Position numbers and translations under genes: made by a program
Shown here: piece by piece, positions 51,082 to 62,106 of the stretch
Numbering within the stretch: the first letter of the stretch is position 1
Layout of the letters: each line of letters opens with the position of its first letter
Notes under the pieces: model-generated
What the model saw: the letters and a program-made list of their open reading frames with translations, nothing else
The model's database searches: none
What the model was told of the DNA's origin: nothing
Assembly (NCBI RefSeq): GCF_002892535.1
Contig: NZ_CP024847.1
Location: 1,674,001 to 1,738,000 of the forward strand
Length of the DNA: 64,000 nt
Direction of reading: 5' to 3'
Source of the DNA: Aquella oligotrophica
GTDB lineage: Bacteria; Pseudomonadota; Gammaproteobacteria; Burkholderiales; UBA11063

Positions 51082-52320
51082 ATGCTTACCTCCTCCGATA
51101 TAATTGAAGAACTATCTAATTTAAACCCACCAACTACCGAATTTAATAATAAGTTGATGCTAAAAGCACTTTTATTATTGGGAAATCCACAGAATAATTA
51201 TAAGGTAATCCATATTGCTGGTAGCAATGGAAAAGGATCAACCGCAGCATTTCTTGAAGAGGCACTATATCAAACAGGGTTAAAAATTGGTAAATTTAGT
51301 AGTCCACACGTAAATAAGATCAATGAATGTATTTCTTACAATAAAAATTTAATAGACGACCAAACACTTATTAGAATTTACCTTGAGTTAAAATTAACTC
51401 TTAATAATCACAACATATATCCAAGTTCATTTGAGATGTTGACTCTTATTATGTTCAAGTTTTTTGCTGAAAAAAATATTGATTACCTAATTCTAGAAAC
51501 CGGGATGGGTGGACAAGATGACTCAACCAATGTAGTTAATAGTAGCTATTCGATAATTACCAATATTAGTCTGGAACACACCCAATGGCTTGGAAATACC
51601 TTAGATGAAATAGCTAGACATAAATGTGGCATTATAAAAAATGGTTTGACAATTCTTGGGGAAAATATACCTGAACTAGTCAATCATACACGAGAAAAAA
51701 CTTCTAATTTTGTTTTAATTGATGACCTATACAATTATACTGTTGAGCTTAATTTTAAAAACTTCTCTACAATATTAAAATTTGATGATAAATACAATAA
51801 CCATTTTAATTTTGAATTGGGTTTATTTGGATATTTCCAAGCACGTAATTTTCTTTGTGCCTACACAGTGCTTAATGATATTGGTATTAGCATTGACACC
51901 ATACAAAAGGCCGCAAAAAAAACATCCTGGGCAGGAAGATTACAAAAAATCTCAAACTATCCACTAACTATTTTAGATGCTTCGCATAATGAGAGTGGAA
52001 CAGGGGCACTAACAGCCTGCCTCAGCAACTATGGAAAACGCCAGAATAGTATAATTCTATGCTCTATTCTAAAAGATAAAAATATTGATAAAATGCTTGA
52101 AGATTATAGTAAAATCAGTGAAGATATTATCTTTTGCAGTATTGCCAATCAAGCAAGAGCAAGTAATCCGTTTTCTTTAGCAAGAAAAGCCCGTTACAAA
52201 TTTAAGAATATATATGTCATACCTTCGCCATCATTGGCGCTATATCAGGCAAGAAAGATGAAAAAACAACTAATCCTGATTAGTGGCTCAATTTATCTCT
52301 TGAAAAATTTTATCCATTAA
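51082..52320 (+). CDS. folC: Folylpolyglutamate/dihydrofolate synthase
   Basis: 412 residues. Mur-ligase fold with the folate-binding VIHIAGSNGKGSTAAFLEE P-loop, GKFSSPHVNKINE, LILETGMGGQDDSTNVV, and TILDASHNESG. FolC adds glutamate to folates and usually also makes dihydrofolate from dihydropteroate. It starts a rightward pair with folE, 22 bases apart. Confidence 0.93.
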   Translation: MLTSSDIIEELSNLNPPTTEFNNKLMLKALLLLGNPQNNYKVIHIAGSNGKGSTAAFLEEALYQTGLKIGKFSSPHVNKINECISYNKNLIDDQTLIRIYLELKLTLNNHNIYPSSFEMLTLIMFKFFAEKNIDYLILETGMGGQDDSTNVVNSSYSIITNISLEHTQWLGNTLDEIARHKCGIIKNGLTILGENIPELVNHTREKTSNFVLIDDLYNYTVELNFKNFSTILKFDDKYNNHFNFELGLFGYFQARNFLCAYTVLNDIGISIDTIQKAAKKTSWAGRLQKISNYPLTILDASHNESGTGALTACLSNYGKRQNSIILCSILKDKNIDKMLEDYSKISEDIIFCSIANQARASNPFSLARKARYKFKNIYVIPSPSLALYQARKMKKQLILISGSIYLLKNFIH

Positions 52321-52342
52321 TTAAGAAAGTATTTTGATAACC

Positions 52343-53020
52343 ATGAAAAATACCTGCTATCAAAGTGACTATGCACTCGGTTTAGAAATTCAAAAAATCC
52401 TATTAGATGCCGGGATAGAAAACCCTGTAAATACAGATAAAATTAGGGTTTGGAACGATCCAGCGCATATGGAGCAGCTTACCGGGAAACTAGCTATGTT
52501 TTTCGATGAACTTGGGATTTATAGAGATAGCAATGATTGTAATCATACTGCAAATCGATTAATTGATTACTGGTGTCAACAGTTATTTTATGGTTTGGAT
52601 TATAATCGTTTTCCAGAAGTAAACCCTATGTCAAATGAGTTTGCTTATCATAATCCATTAATTGCCGAAGATATTCAATTTACAAGCACTTGTGAACATC
52701 ATCTTGTTCCAATTCATGGTGTGGCAGTAATTGCTTATAAGCCGGACAAAATAGTGGTCGGACTGAATAAATTAAATGCAATCGTGGATTTTTTTACGCA
52801 TCGCCCACAACTTCAGGAGCGGCTAACTAGACAGATATTTATAACCTTAAAATACATTTTGCAAACAGAAGATATTGCTGTATTAATAAGAGCGCGACAT
52901 GATTGCATCTGTAGTAATGGTATAACTGATTTTACTTCATTTCATTCAAGCTTTGAATTGGGTGGAATATTTAGTTCCGATACAAGTTTTAAACAACACT
53001 TACTAGATAAATTAAAATAG
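52343..53020 (+). CDS. folE: GTP cyclohydrolase I
   Basis: 225 residues from the ATG at 52343; a TTG nine bases upstream, behind AGAAAG, is an alternative start. Zinc ligands are the Cys and His in TSTCEHHLVPIHG and the Cys in HDCICSNGI. GLNKLNAIVDFFTHRPQLQERLTRQI is also typical. The enzyme makes 7,8-dihydroneopterin triphosphate, the first step of folate synthesis. It follows folC and converges on pabA. Confidence 0.95.
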   Translation: MKNTCYQSDYALGLEIQKILLDAGIENPVNTDKIRVWNDPAHMEQLTGKLAMFFDELGIYRDSNDCNHTANRLIDYWCQQLFYGLDYNRFPEVNPMSNEFAYHNPLIAEDIQFTSTCEHHLVPIHGVAVIAYKPDKIVVGLNKLNAIVDFFTHRPQLQERLTRQIFITLKYILQTEDIAVLIRARHDCICSNGITDFTSFHSSFELGGIFSSDTSFKQHLLDKLK

Positions 53021-53021
53021 T

Positions 53022-53603
53022 TCAAATACGGTTTATAAAGTTATCCAAAATTTTTAATCCAAACTCGGTTAAAACAGATTCAGGATGGAACTGGACACCA
53101 TAGCATGGCAAATCTTCATGACGAATTGCCATTACTTCTGCACTCCTTGTCACTGCAGTAATTTTTAAAGGTGTTCCGTAAATACTATTACTATCAACAA
53201 TTAGTGAGTGATAACGAACAACAGTAAATTCGTCAGGAATACCATCAAACAAAACATCCTGCTCATGAGTTAATCTAGAACTTAACCCATGGGCTATAGT
53301 AGTCGCGTTTACTACTTTGGCACCAAAATATTCAGCAATCATTTGATGCCCAAGACAGACCCCTAGTAATGGAGTTTTATTCAAGAAAATTTGAGGTAAG
53401 ATATTTTTCACCAAAGACAAGCTACTATCATTGGGATGTCCAGGACCTGGGCCAACTATTATTTTTTCTGGCGCGAACTCTTCGAGTATATTAACAGTAA
53501 CTTTATCTGTTTTCAAAATAAAAACATCACAATTAAGTTGCCGCAAATAGTCGGCAATGATGTCAGTAAATGAATCATAATGATCAATTAGCAGTATTTT
53601 CAT
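53022..53603 (-). CDS. pabA: Aminodeoxychorismate synthase glutaminase subunit
   Basis: 193 residues from the ATG at 53601-53603, which overlaps the pabBC stop codon as ATGA; an upstream in-frame start is less likely. Class I amidotransferase: ILLIDHYDSFTDIIADYL, VGPGPGHPND, the nucleophile in GVCLGHQMIAEYFGA and the His-Glu in QFHPESVLTEFG. It supplies ammonia from glutamine to PabB. TrpG is the alternative, but its neighbour is pabB. Confidence 0.93.
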   Translation of the reverse strand: MKILLIDHYDSFTDIIADYLRQLNCDVFILKTDKVTVNILEEFAPEKIIVGPGPGHPNDSSLSLVKNILPQIFLNKTPLLGVCLGHQMIAEYFGAKVVNATTIAHGLSSRLTHEQDVLFDGIPDEFTVVRYHSLIVDSNSIYGTPLKITAVTRSAEVMAIRHEDLPCYGVQFHPESVLTEFGLKILDNFINRI

Positions 53604-55414
53604 ATTTTTCCCTGATACTCGCACAATTGCAAACCACGAACATCATTACATAAGTAAATAGCTGTTGCATTTTCAAGCATTGTAGGAGTAATTGGCTTTT
53701 CCAATAAGCTTCCTTCATCAAGCATTTTCTGCCTGAATATCCCAGGCAAAAGCCCCTCACTCACTGGTGAAGTAATTAATTGACCAGCATAATCAATAAT
53801 AACATTAAAATATCTAGATTCAGTAATAATACCATTTTTATTAATAAAAACTAGCTCATCTAAAATGGAAGAATTCAGGTATTCTTGATATAATAAATCA
53901 TAAAGTCCACGTACTTCTTTAGCCGTGGTTTTATGCTGAAATAAGGGATTGGATGAATCGATTGGCTTATTAAGTAGCGCAATTTTTAATGGCGTAACTG
54001 AAGTAGTGATTTCAGTATGGGAAATTATTAATTCACATGGATGTTTTACTAGCAGTCTTAATTTATATCTCTTATCAAATGCAAATAAATTCTGCCTAAG
54101 GTAACTCATTAATAAGCCCTCTAATTGCAAAGTATCAATTGTAAACATTAGCATACTTGCTGAATTTGCCAAACGGGTCAAATGCTCAGCCAGATTTTTT
54201 ATTTGACCACCAATAACCAGCATTGATTCAATCAACTCAAAGTCAGGTTGGTAAAAATCACTTATAAATTTTAGTTTAGTCTTAATCTCATCCCACTCTT
54301 CAGATGAATTTGATTGAATGGTTATTCCGCCACCAACACCAAACTTATAAAATGAATCTGTGTTACTTTTACTAAGAGTTCTGATTGCTACATTAAAGTG
54401 CATGTCATTATTTGGCAAAATAAAACCTAGTGCACCACAATAGATTTCACGACAACTGGTTTCAACCGAGTCAATTATTTGCATGGTACTGATTTTAGGC
54501 GCACCAGTAATTGAACCACAAGGAAATAGCCCACGAATTATTTCATAAAATGTAATTGAAGAATTTACCCTACCGCTTATCTCGCTAACCATTTGAAATA
54601 CAGTTGAGTATTCTTCCACCTTGAAGATATTATCAACCCGAACAGTTCCAGTTTCACAAAAACGACTAAGATCGTTTCTTAATAAATCAACAATGATCAA
54701 GTTCTCTGCCCTATTTTTACTATCATTTGCTAACCAGTTCCTTGTAGATTCATCTATAACTGGGTCATTACTTCGCGGAGCAGTACCTTTCATTGGCTTA
54801 ACTCTAATTACTTCACCAGACTTATGAAAAAATAATTCGGGAGAAAATGAAAGAAGCTGATTTGGTAAATATGGTAGTAATGCAGCATATTCTACTGGCT
54901 TATGGCGTGAAAGATGATAAAAAACATCAAATAATGAATCAGCTTGAAAGCGTATGCTTCCACGAAGAGTAAGATTTACCTGGTAACTATCCCCAGCAAC
55001 AAGATATTTTTGTATCTGTTCAAATTTCTGCTGATAGCTTTTATAATTATCTTCAAGTAAAATCTGCTTAACCTGAAAACCACTACGATCATGCTTAATA
55101 CCATGTTGACGTAGAACATCTAATAAATTCTTACTGGCAAAAACCTTACATGCACTATAGGCATGAAAATGTACGAGCGGAGACTTGGAGATAACTTTAT
55201 CAGAAGATATTTTCGGCTCAAGTCCCAAAATGCTATCATAAGCAATATAACCAGCGAGATAGTATCCATCTTTACTTAAAGCTTCAATTTTAGCTAAAGC
55301 AGAGACTACTCCAGAATAGTCATAAATACAGACTTCAGTAGATAGATCATAAAATAAATAACTACTTTCTTTTTCCGGATTCAGTACATCTTCAAATAAA
55401 GCATATGACATCAA
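53600..55414 (-). CDS. pabBC: Fused aminodeoxychorismate synthase I and ADC lyase
   Basis: 604 residues. The PabB part (about 1-380) has YQVNLTLRG, RVKPMKGTAPRS, a DLLRNDLSRF motif and FPCGSITGAPK. The PabC part (about 400-604), fold-type IV PLP enzyme, has LLVKHPCELIIS, KTTAKEVRGLYDLLYQE and SEGLLPGIFRQKML. Together with PabA it makes para-aminobenzoate from chorismate. Fusion is common in some bacteria. A four-base overlap with pabA suggests coupled translation. Confidence 0.92.
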   Translation of the reverse strand: MMSYALFEDVLNPEKESSYLFYDLSTEVCIYDYSGVVSALAKIEALSKDGYYLAGYIAYDSILGLEPKISSDKVISKSPLVHFHAYSACKVFASKNLLDVLRQHGIKHDRSGFQVKQILLEDNYKSYQQKFEQIQKYLVAGDSYQVNLTLRGSIRFQADSLFDVFYHLSRHKPVEYAALLPYLPNQLLSFSPELFFHKSGEVIRVKPMKGTAPRSNDPVIDESTRNWLANDSKNRAENLIIVDLLRNDLSRFCETGTVRVDNIFKVEEYSTVFQMVSEISGRVNSSITFYEIIRGLFPCGSITGAPKISTMQIIDSVETSCREIYCGALGFILPNNDMHFNVAIRTLSKSNTDSFYKFGVGGGITIQSNSSEEWDEIKTKLKFISDFYQPDFELIESMLVIGGQIKNLAEHLTRLANSASMLMFTIDTLQLEGLLMSYLRQNLFAFDKRYKLRLLVKHPCELIISHTEITTSVTPLKIALLNKPIDSSNPLFQHKTTAKEVRGLYDLLYQEYLNSSILDELVFINKNGIITESRYFNVIIDYAGQLITSPVSEGLLPGIFRQKMLDEGSLLEKPITPTMLENATAIYLCNDVRGLQLCEYQGKI

Positions 55415-55724
55415 GTTCAGACTACCTCTGGTTTATTTTTATTCAGGAAGCGTGTATTTTACCCTGAATACAATCCTAGACACAATATGTAACAAGTAAG
55501 TTTTAAATTTAACGAAAATCACTAGCAATAAATTAAAACAAATCAAGTAAAAACACATGAAATATACAACAATAACATTTCATTAAGGATTATCCATAAT
55601 GAATGCCACCATAAATTTAAAACATGCTATAATCTAAAAAATTTTATTCAAAATCTGCTTGTAAGTGATTGTGACTGACTTTATGTTGTCAATAAAGCAA
55701 TCTTATTGGGGTAACAAAACAATA
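55415..55724. other. Promoter region of the large lipoprotein gene
   Basis: 310 AT-rich bases. An extended -10 (TGCTATAAT, 55625-55633) is the best promoter signal, 92 bases before the lipoprotein ATG. No good -35 precedes it. No gene is seen; a 12-codon frame beginning at 55600 is not convincing. Confidence 0.55.
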
Positions 55725-58700
55725 ATGAAATTAAAGTCTATCCAACCAAATAGATTATCAGTATTACTTTTAATCAATAGTCTAACATTAATTTCCTGTG
55801 GTGGCGGAAGTGGATCAAGTAGTAGTGGCAATAATGGCGATGTAAATACACTACAGATAATCACACCTAGGACGATTTATAGTAATCCTACTGTTGCAAA
55901 TACTGGCTATGTAGTAATTAATAATCCAACAAGTACAGCGGTAAAGAACCTACATTATAGTCTAGATAATATAATTGGTGGCGCACAAGGTGCAGAGATC
56001 GATCCATCAAGCGCAGCAAACTGTAGCGTGATAGAATCATACGGGCAATGTAATCTGAAAGTAACTGTACCAATAGGAGCAGTTGCTGGAAGTTTAGGCA
56101 TAAGTCTAAATAATGATAATAGCCTTTTGGGCAAATTAAGTAAGTCAGCCCAATCGGTCGTAACCCCGGCAATGGGAATCCAGCAATCTGCATATAATAA
56201 CCTGAGTGGTGCGGATGGAATTACGCTAAACTATTCCCATACCGTAATTAATGGTACGCCATATATATTAGTAGCAGGGCTAGTAGCCTCAGCCAATGCT
56301 GGCAACTTCAATAATGTGGTTTTGGTAGATGGCAATAATACCCCTATTCCAAATCAGCAACTGATTGCCGGAGCTGGTGCATATACCCAGGGTAAAACCT
56401 TTAGTATCTTATTGCCAGTACCCGTAGGCGATAACCTGACTCAGGTTATAAAAGTCCAAACACAACTTATAACATCATCTACAGAATCTTCCAAGAAAAA
56501 TCTTTCGTCAACAGAGATAGTATCAACAGCCACTACGAGTAGCACGCTAACTACTGCCAGTGATATTGGTATAGTAGAAATGCTCCCCTCAGCAGTTTAC
56601 TTGAATCAAAACAATCCAGAGCAGTCGGTAACCTTCAGTAACACAGGTAGTGTAACAGCAGAGTTACAAAGTCTTACTGCAAGTAACCCAAATATCGAAG
56701 TAATCTTTAGTTCTGGAGGATTAAGTAGTGGCGGTACAACTACTGCAATGTTAAAACTCAAAGATCCAACTCAATCAGCCTCAAGTGGTGAAATAGTATT
56801 GACTTATTATAATGGACAAAAAGAGGTTACTATTGCTGCGGCGGCTGATCAAAATGTGAATCCAACACCAACGCCAAGCCCGACACCAACGCCTACACCC
56901 ACTCCAGTACCTACGCCTACACCAGTTCCATTAGCAGGACTAACTGCCATATTAAATCCGGATGATGATTTTTTTGTAACGACAGCAAATGATACTGCTT
57001 CAAGGCAGCTGACAATCACCAATACCGGCAATACCAATGAAAATAATTTTGTTCTGACTTTACCAAATAACTTCACTATTAGTGACGGAAGTAATCCAGC
57101 TACAAAATGTACGGTAACCCAACCAGCAACGATTAGTAATACACTTACCGCAAATGGGGGGAATTGTACGGTAACGGTAACTTATACCAATTCGACAGTA
57201 ACTTCACAAGCAGCTGGTAGTATAAGTATTGCTTATGACTATAATAATGGTATAGCTGCAACACCAGTAACAGTGGGCGTAAATTATAAAGTTACCCAGT
57301 CAACAGCAAATCTAAGTTTATCGCCAAGTACGATGAATTATGCATCAATTCCGAATAATGGCACATCTACCAGTGCTGCTGGCTCATTATTTACACTATC
57401 GAATAGTGGCGAAGTTGCAGCAAGTAATCTGACATTTAATATCACGGGTGCGAATAGTGGTTTATTTAGTGTTATAGCTGGAGGAAGTTGTTCATCTGGC
57501 GGAACATTAGAGGCAAGCCCAGCCACATGTACTATTGCAACCCAGTTTGGTCCAGCAGCTAATGATGTAGCAACTGGCACAAAAATCGCTAGTTTTGCCG
57601 TTAGTTACACTCCATATACAGGTGGAGCGACCCAGAGTAGCAATACTGCTACTTTAAATGGTAGCGTAACAGCAGCTCCATCAGCGACATATACTTCAGC
57701 AATAACTGGAGCTAGCTTCATTGATGGAGATGGTAGTTCTATTGATCAATATATTGGATATATCAATACCAATTATACACTGGATGTAACCTATACTAAC
57801 GATTCTGTAATAGATGCGAGCGGCTTTACGACTAGCTATACACCGCCCGCAGGCTGGACACTAAGTACTCATGGTTGTAATGATGTAGCAATGGCGGCTA
57901 CCAATGGTACATGTACTGATACTTATACTTTAAATTCAGCAGATGCTGGCAGTCATAATCTTCTATTACAGAATGTAACTGCTGGCTGGACTGATAGTTC
58001 TGGAACATACACTAATCAGTCTGTGGGTGGGACAGAAGAGTATGTTATCCTTACTCCGCCGCCAGCGGCAATTACCATTGCATCGACAACCGACTGGGGG
58101 CAAATAATGATGGGTAATGCCTATTCATTTACCGCAACAATAACTGGCGGTAGTAGTACTGTTACGCCAACGGTAGCAGGAATTACTGGCAATACGGTAT
58201 TCCCAGCTTCATGTGCTTTGGATAGTGCCGCCCCAGCAACAAGTAGCTGTGTGTTTATCGTAACCCCATATACTGGAACGGGTAATTATTCATTCTGGGA
58301 TCCAGCAAATATAGCTAATAGTACTGATGTTAATAATGCCTTAGTAATTTATACCAATCCGGGCGGCGTGAATCTGACAGTAACCGCTAGCAATAGTGCT
58401 ACAGTCAATGGTAATGCATCCTCGCAGACATTTAGTAATATAACTGGAACGGTGGCTGCACCATATGTGTATCTGCCAGCACCGATGGAGGGGGCTTCAT
58501 CAGCGACCAATATTGGGATTACTTGGGGTACGGGGGTACGGTAAGCACCCGTTTTGAAGCTGGGAGTCAAAGTGGTGGTGGAACATGTGCTGATTCATTG
58601 AAAGATAACCTCACCGATTTGGAGTGGGCAAAAAATGGAATTATTGGCTTTGAAGCAACTAACGGTGGTGGTCCAATCGCTCAACCAAACTATGCTAATA

Positions 58701-59038
58701 CTACAGCCAACCTAAATGATCTAAACTGGGCAAATGCTACAACAGCAATTAGTAATTTGAATGCTGCTACTAACAAATTATGTGGTTATGCCAATTGGCG
58801 TTTACCAACAATCAATGAGTTAGCAAGTTTAGTGAATTATGCTGTTATTCCGCCTTCAACTCCTGCTAGTTGGTTAAATGATGTGACAGTTGGCTTTGCA
58901 AATGTCCAATCTTTCTATTATTGGTCATCTACGGTTGGTACTCCCGGAAATGTATGGGCTGTCTATTTTGAGGATGGTACGACAAGTGCGGCTTTCGATG
59001 GGATGCTCCGCTATGTTTGGCCTGTGCGAAACAGATAG
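55725..59038 (+). CDS. Large lipoprotein ending in a DUF1566 domain, frameshifted
   Basis: Two frames make one protein of about 1100 residues. The first (55725-58544, 939 codons) has a lipobox ending LISC, a string of beta-rich repeats resembling choice-of-anchor/DUF11-like modules, and a Pro-Thr linker at 56869-56930. It breaks off after NIGITWG. The next frame (to 59038) goes on with GYGGTVSTRFE, DNLTDLEWAKN, NWRLPTINELASLVNY and WPVR, a complete DUF1566 domain that lacks its own start and ribosome-binding site. One missing G in the runs at 58525-58536 accounts for the shift. The start is the ATG giving a signal peptide. The domain occurs in adhesin-like proteins such as Legionella Lcl. Confidence 0.72.
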
Positions 59039-59084
59039 TACTTGTTTCATTCTTACAACAGTTATCAGTAAAAGGTATTTGAAA

Positions 59085-59630
59085 ATGAAGTACAAATTCA
59101 TCAAATTGGGAGTGTTGCTTACTAGCATAATAGTTATAGCCAAAGCTAGTAACATTGCTTACATACCAAAAACTGGACCAGGTGATGCTGCTGGTGCAGG
59201 TAAACAATGGCCTAACACTCGTTTTGTAATAAATGGAGATTGTGTAACCGATAATTTGACTGGACTAGTATGGCTAAAAAACACAAAACAAGTTTGTTCT
59301 GCTGGCTGTAATTGGAGCAATGCGTTTGCTTCGATAGCAGCTTTTAATACTGCGGGTGGTGATTGTGGCTATAATAATTGGCGTTTACCAAACATTAATG
59401 AATTAAAATCGCTGGTAAATTATTCGGCAAGTACAACTATGGGTGTTTTCTGGTCAAATTGGTTAACTTCAGTAGGGTTTACTAATATTGATTCAAACCA
59501 AAATTATTGGACAGCTACTACCTATGGTGATGCTGCTGCTTGGTACATTAATTCCACCCGTGGAGAAACTATTACTGGAAATCGTAATGACAACGCTTGG
59601 TATGTCTGGCCTGTGCGTGGCGGGCAGTAA
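59085..59630 (+). CDS. Small exported DUF1566 protein
   Basis: 181 residues from the ATG at 59085, behind an AAAGG site; a longer frame upstream overlaps the previous gene and is not credible. A signal peptide (MKYKFIKLGVLLTSIIVIAKAS) precedes one DUF1566 domain: CVTDNLTGLVWLKN, CGYNNWRLPNINELKSLVNY, YWTATTY and WYVWPVRGG. It is a paralogue of the C-terminus of the protein upstream, 46 bases away, probably from a duplication. Cysteines at similar places suggest a disulfide. Function unknown. Confidence 0.78.
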   Translation: MKYKFIKLGVLLTSIIVIAKASNIAYIPKTGPGDAAGAGKQWPNTRFVINGDCVTDNLTGLVWLKNTKQVCSAGCNWSNAFASIAAFNTAGGDCGYNNWRLPNINELKSLVNYSASTTMGVFWSNWLTSVGFTNIDSNQNYWTATTYGDAAAWYINSTRGETITGNRNDNAWYVWPVRGGQ

Positions 59631-59663
59631 AATTAATTATTGGGTTTACACGGATGGAGGATA

Positions 59664-59758
59664 GGTGAGCCTTTACCTTGGCACTTGCGTATCCGCATAT
59701 GGCTGCTTCGTTCCCGACCTGACCAGGTTTTGCGGCAGACAATGCAAGGAGACCCACC
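59664..59758 (-). ncRNA. ffs: 4.5S RNA of the signal recognition particle
   Basis: Read leftward, the core CCTGGTCAGGTCGGGAACG and AAGCAGCCA matches the Ffh-binding domain with its tetraloop, and the outer ends GGTGGGTC and GGCTCACC pair. Length is about 95 bases, near the bacterial small type. With Ffh and FtsY it targets membrane proteins. Ends are set by pairing. Confidence 0.95.
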
Positions 59759-59773
59759 ATTGTTGAGAGAGGA

Positions 59774-59804
59774 ATTATACCGTATTAGGCTGTTAAAATG
59801 TAAA
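59774..59804 (-). promoter_or_regulatory. Promoter of ffs
   Basis: A perfect TATAAT (read leftward, 59774-59779) lies about 15 bases before the RNA's 5' end. TTTACA at 59799-59804 can serve as -35, although the spacer of 19 is long. Confidence 0.65.
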
Positions 59805-59915
59805 AAACCTTTAGATTAACTCAAACTTTACAAATACAAGAAGAAAAATTAAAAATTATCGTGCATTCAATTGCAATTTAGATCTAAACATGGCATAATA
59901 ACCCCCTCGTTATGT

Positions 59916-59992
<77 letters not shown>

Positions 59993-60129
59993 TTTCGATC
60001 TTCATTTACTTTTCAAAAACTAAATCCAAAAAATCAAACAAATTTATTTTTCTCTCTTGAAATTCAATAAATCGTCACTATAATAACTGATATAGAGATT
60101 TCATTATTTTTATTTAACAGGGTGAAAAA

Positions 60130-62019
60130 ATGTCAAATAAACAAACTATGTCGTTCCAGACTGAAATTAAACAACTTCTTCATTTGATGATCCATTCATT
60201 GTATTCAAACAAGGAAATTTTCTTGCGTGAGCTAGTATCAAATGCCTCAGATGCGATTGATAAATTCCGTTTTGAGCAGATTAACAAACCAGAGCTAAAT
60301 AAAGGTGATGAACTAGCGATCACTATTAGTTTCGATAAAGATGCCAAAACAATTACGATTAAAGATAACGGTATCGGTATGACTTATGATGAAGTTATTC
60401 AAAATATCGGTACAATTGCAAAATCTGGAACTAAAGAATTTTTAGATAAACTATCAGGTGATGCTAAAAAAGATGCTAATTTGATTGGTCAATTTGGGGT
60501 TGGTTTTTACTCTGCATTTATTGTTGCAGATAAAGTTACTTTAGTTACCCTTAAGGCAGGTGAAGTTACCTCCAAAGCTACCGAGTGGGTTTCTGATGGT
60601 AGTGGCGAATTTAGCATTGAAACCACAGATAAACTTGATGGTAACGGTACTACGATTACGCTACACCTTAAAGAAGATCAAGATGATTTATTATCTGACT
60701 GGAGCTTACGTTCAATTATTCGTAAATACTCGGATCATATCAACTACCCAATTAAAATGCAGAAAATGCCTGAACATGATAAAGATGGCAAAGAGATCAT
60801 TTCCACTGAAATGGAAACAGTAAATAAAGCGAATGCTCTTTGGACACGTAGCAAAAATGATGTTACTGAAGAAGAATACAAAGAGTTTTATAAGCATGTT
60901 TCGCATGATTTTAATGAGCCAGCAAAATGGATTCATTCACGTGTAGAAGGAGCACAGGAATATACTATGCTTCTATATATGCCAGCTAAAGCGCCGTTTG
61001 ATTTATATGATGCTAATCGCAAATATGGCATTAAATTATACATTAAGCGTGTTTTCATTATGGATGATGCTGAGAAATTATTACCAAATTATCTGCGTTT
61101 TATCCGCGGTGTGATTGATTCACAAGATTTACCGCTAAATGTATCACGTGAGATTCTTCAGTCTTCCAAAGATATTGATGCAATTCGCTCAGGTTGTACT
61201 AAAAAAGTACTAAGCATGATTGAAGATATTGCAAATAATGATAAAGACAAATATAGCGAGCTATGGAACGAATTTGGTCCAGTAATTAAAGAAGGTATCA
61301 TTGAAGATCACACAAATAAAGAACGTGTAGCTAAATTATGCCGCTTTGCTTCTACGGCTAATGATTCAGATGCCAAAACCGTAAGTCTTGATGATTATAT
61401 TGCCCGGATGAAAGATGGTCAAGATAAGATCTATTATATTACAGCAGATAGTTATAATGCTGCTAAAAATAGTCCACATCTTGAAATCTTCAAACAAAAA
61501 GACATTGAAGTATTATTACTAACCGATCGGGTTGATGAATGGGTAGTTAGTCATTTATTTGATTATGAGAAAAAATCTCTGGTGTCAGTGGCTAAAGGTG
61601 GTTTAGACCTTGGTAATCTTGATGATAAAAAACCTACTGAAGAAGAGAAAAAAGAGCAAGAAGAAAAAGCTAAGCCAATTCTGGAAAAAATCAAGACTGC
61701 TCTTGATGGCAAGGTAAAAGAGGTAGTTATTACTAATCGTCTGGTTGATTCTCCTGCCTGCCTAGTAACTGATGGTTATGGAATGAGCATCCATATGGAA
61801 AGACTACTTCGTCAAGCCGGACAAGCAGTACCTTCTTCTCAGCCAACGTTGGAAATTAATCTGGAACATAGATTAATCAATAAACTAGAAAATAGCATTG
61901 ATCAAAATCAGATTAATGATTTGAGTTTACTGATATTTGAACAGGCTCAGTTAACTGAAGGAATTCAACTTGATGATCCAGTTGGCTTTGTTAAGCGGAT
62001 GAATTCGTTTATTGCCTAA
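60130..62019 (+). CDS. htpG: Chaperone HtpG (Hsp90)
   Basis: 629 residues. The N-terminal GHKL ATPase has [49 protein letters not shown] and [11 protein letters not shown]. The middle domain has [18 protein letters not shown], and the C-terminal dimerisation domain follows. It folds client proteins at the expense of ATP. The start has an AGGGTGAAAAA site. An intrinsic terminator follows. No heat-shock sigma consensus is obvious upstream. Confidence 0.97.
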   Translation: MSNKQTMSFQTEIKQLLHLMIHSLYSNKEIFLRELVSNASDAIDKFRFEQINKPELNKGDELAITISFDKDAKTITIKDNGIGMTYDEVIQNIGTIAKSGTKEFLDKLSGDAKKDANLIGQFGVGFYSAFIVADKVTLVTLKAGEVTSKATEWVSDGSGEFSIETTDKLDGNGTTITLHLKEDQDDLLSDWSLRSIIRKYSDHINYPIKMQKMPEHDKDGKEIISTEMETVNKANALWTRSKNDVTEEEYKEFYKHVSHDFNEPAKWIHSRVEGAQEYTMLLYMPAKAPFDLYDANRKYGIKLYIKRVFIMDDAEKLLPNYLRFIRGVIDSQDLPLNVSREILQSSKDIDAIRSGCTKKVLSMIEDIANNDKDKYSELWNEFGPVIKEGIIEDHTNKERVAKLCRFASTANDSDAKTVSLDDYIARMKDGQDKIYYITADSYNAAKNSPHLEIFKQKDIEVLLLTDRVDEWVVSHLFDYEKKSLVSVAKGGLDLGNLDDKKPTEEEKKEQEEKAKPILEKIKTALDGKVKEVVITNRLVDSPACLVTDGYGMSIHMERLLRQAGQAVPSSQPTLEINLEHRLINKLENSIDQNQINDLSLLIFEQAQLTEGIQLDDPVGFVKRMNSFIA

Positions 62020-62050
62020 AATAATTAGAATAAATAAAATTTGCTCCATT

Positions 62051-62078
62051 CTGCCACTTTTAGTGGCAGTTTTTTTAT
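62051..62078 (+). terminator. Terminator after htpG
   Basis: CTGCCACT pairs with AGTGGCAG around a short loop, followed by seven T residues, 32 bases after the stop codon. It lies between the convergent htpG and metal-exporter genes. Confidence 0.9.
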
Positions 62079-62106
62079 TTTATTAAAATTTAAAGCATTA
62101 GATTCT

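Noticed and set aside
59572-59760. Leftward frame of 62 codons at the end of the DUF1566 gene
   Set aside because: It lies across the 4.5S RNA, which explains the sequence.
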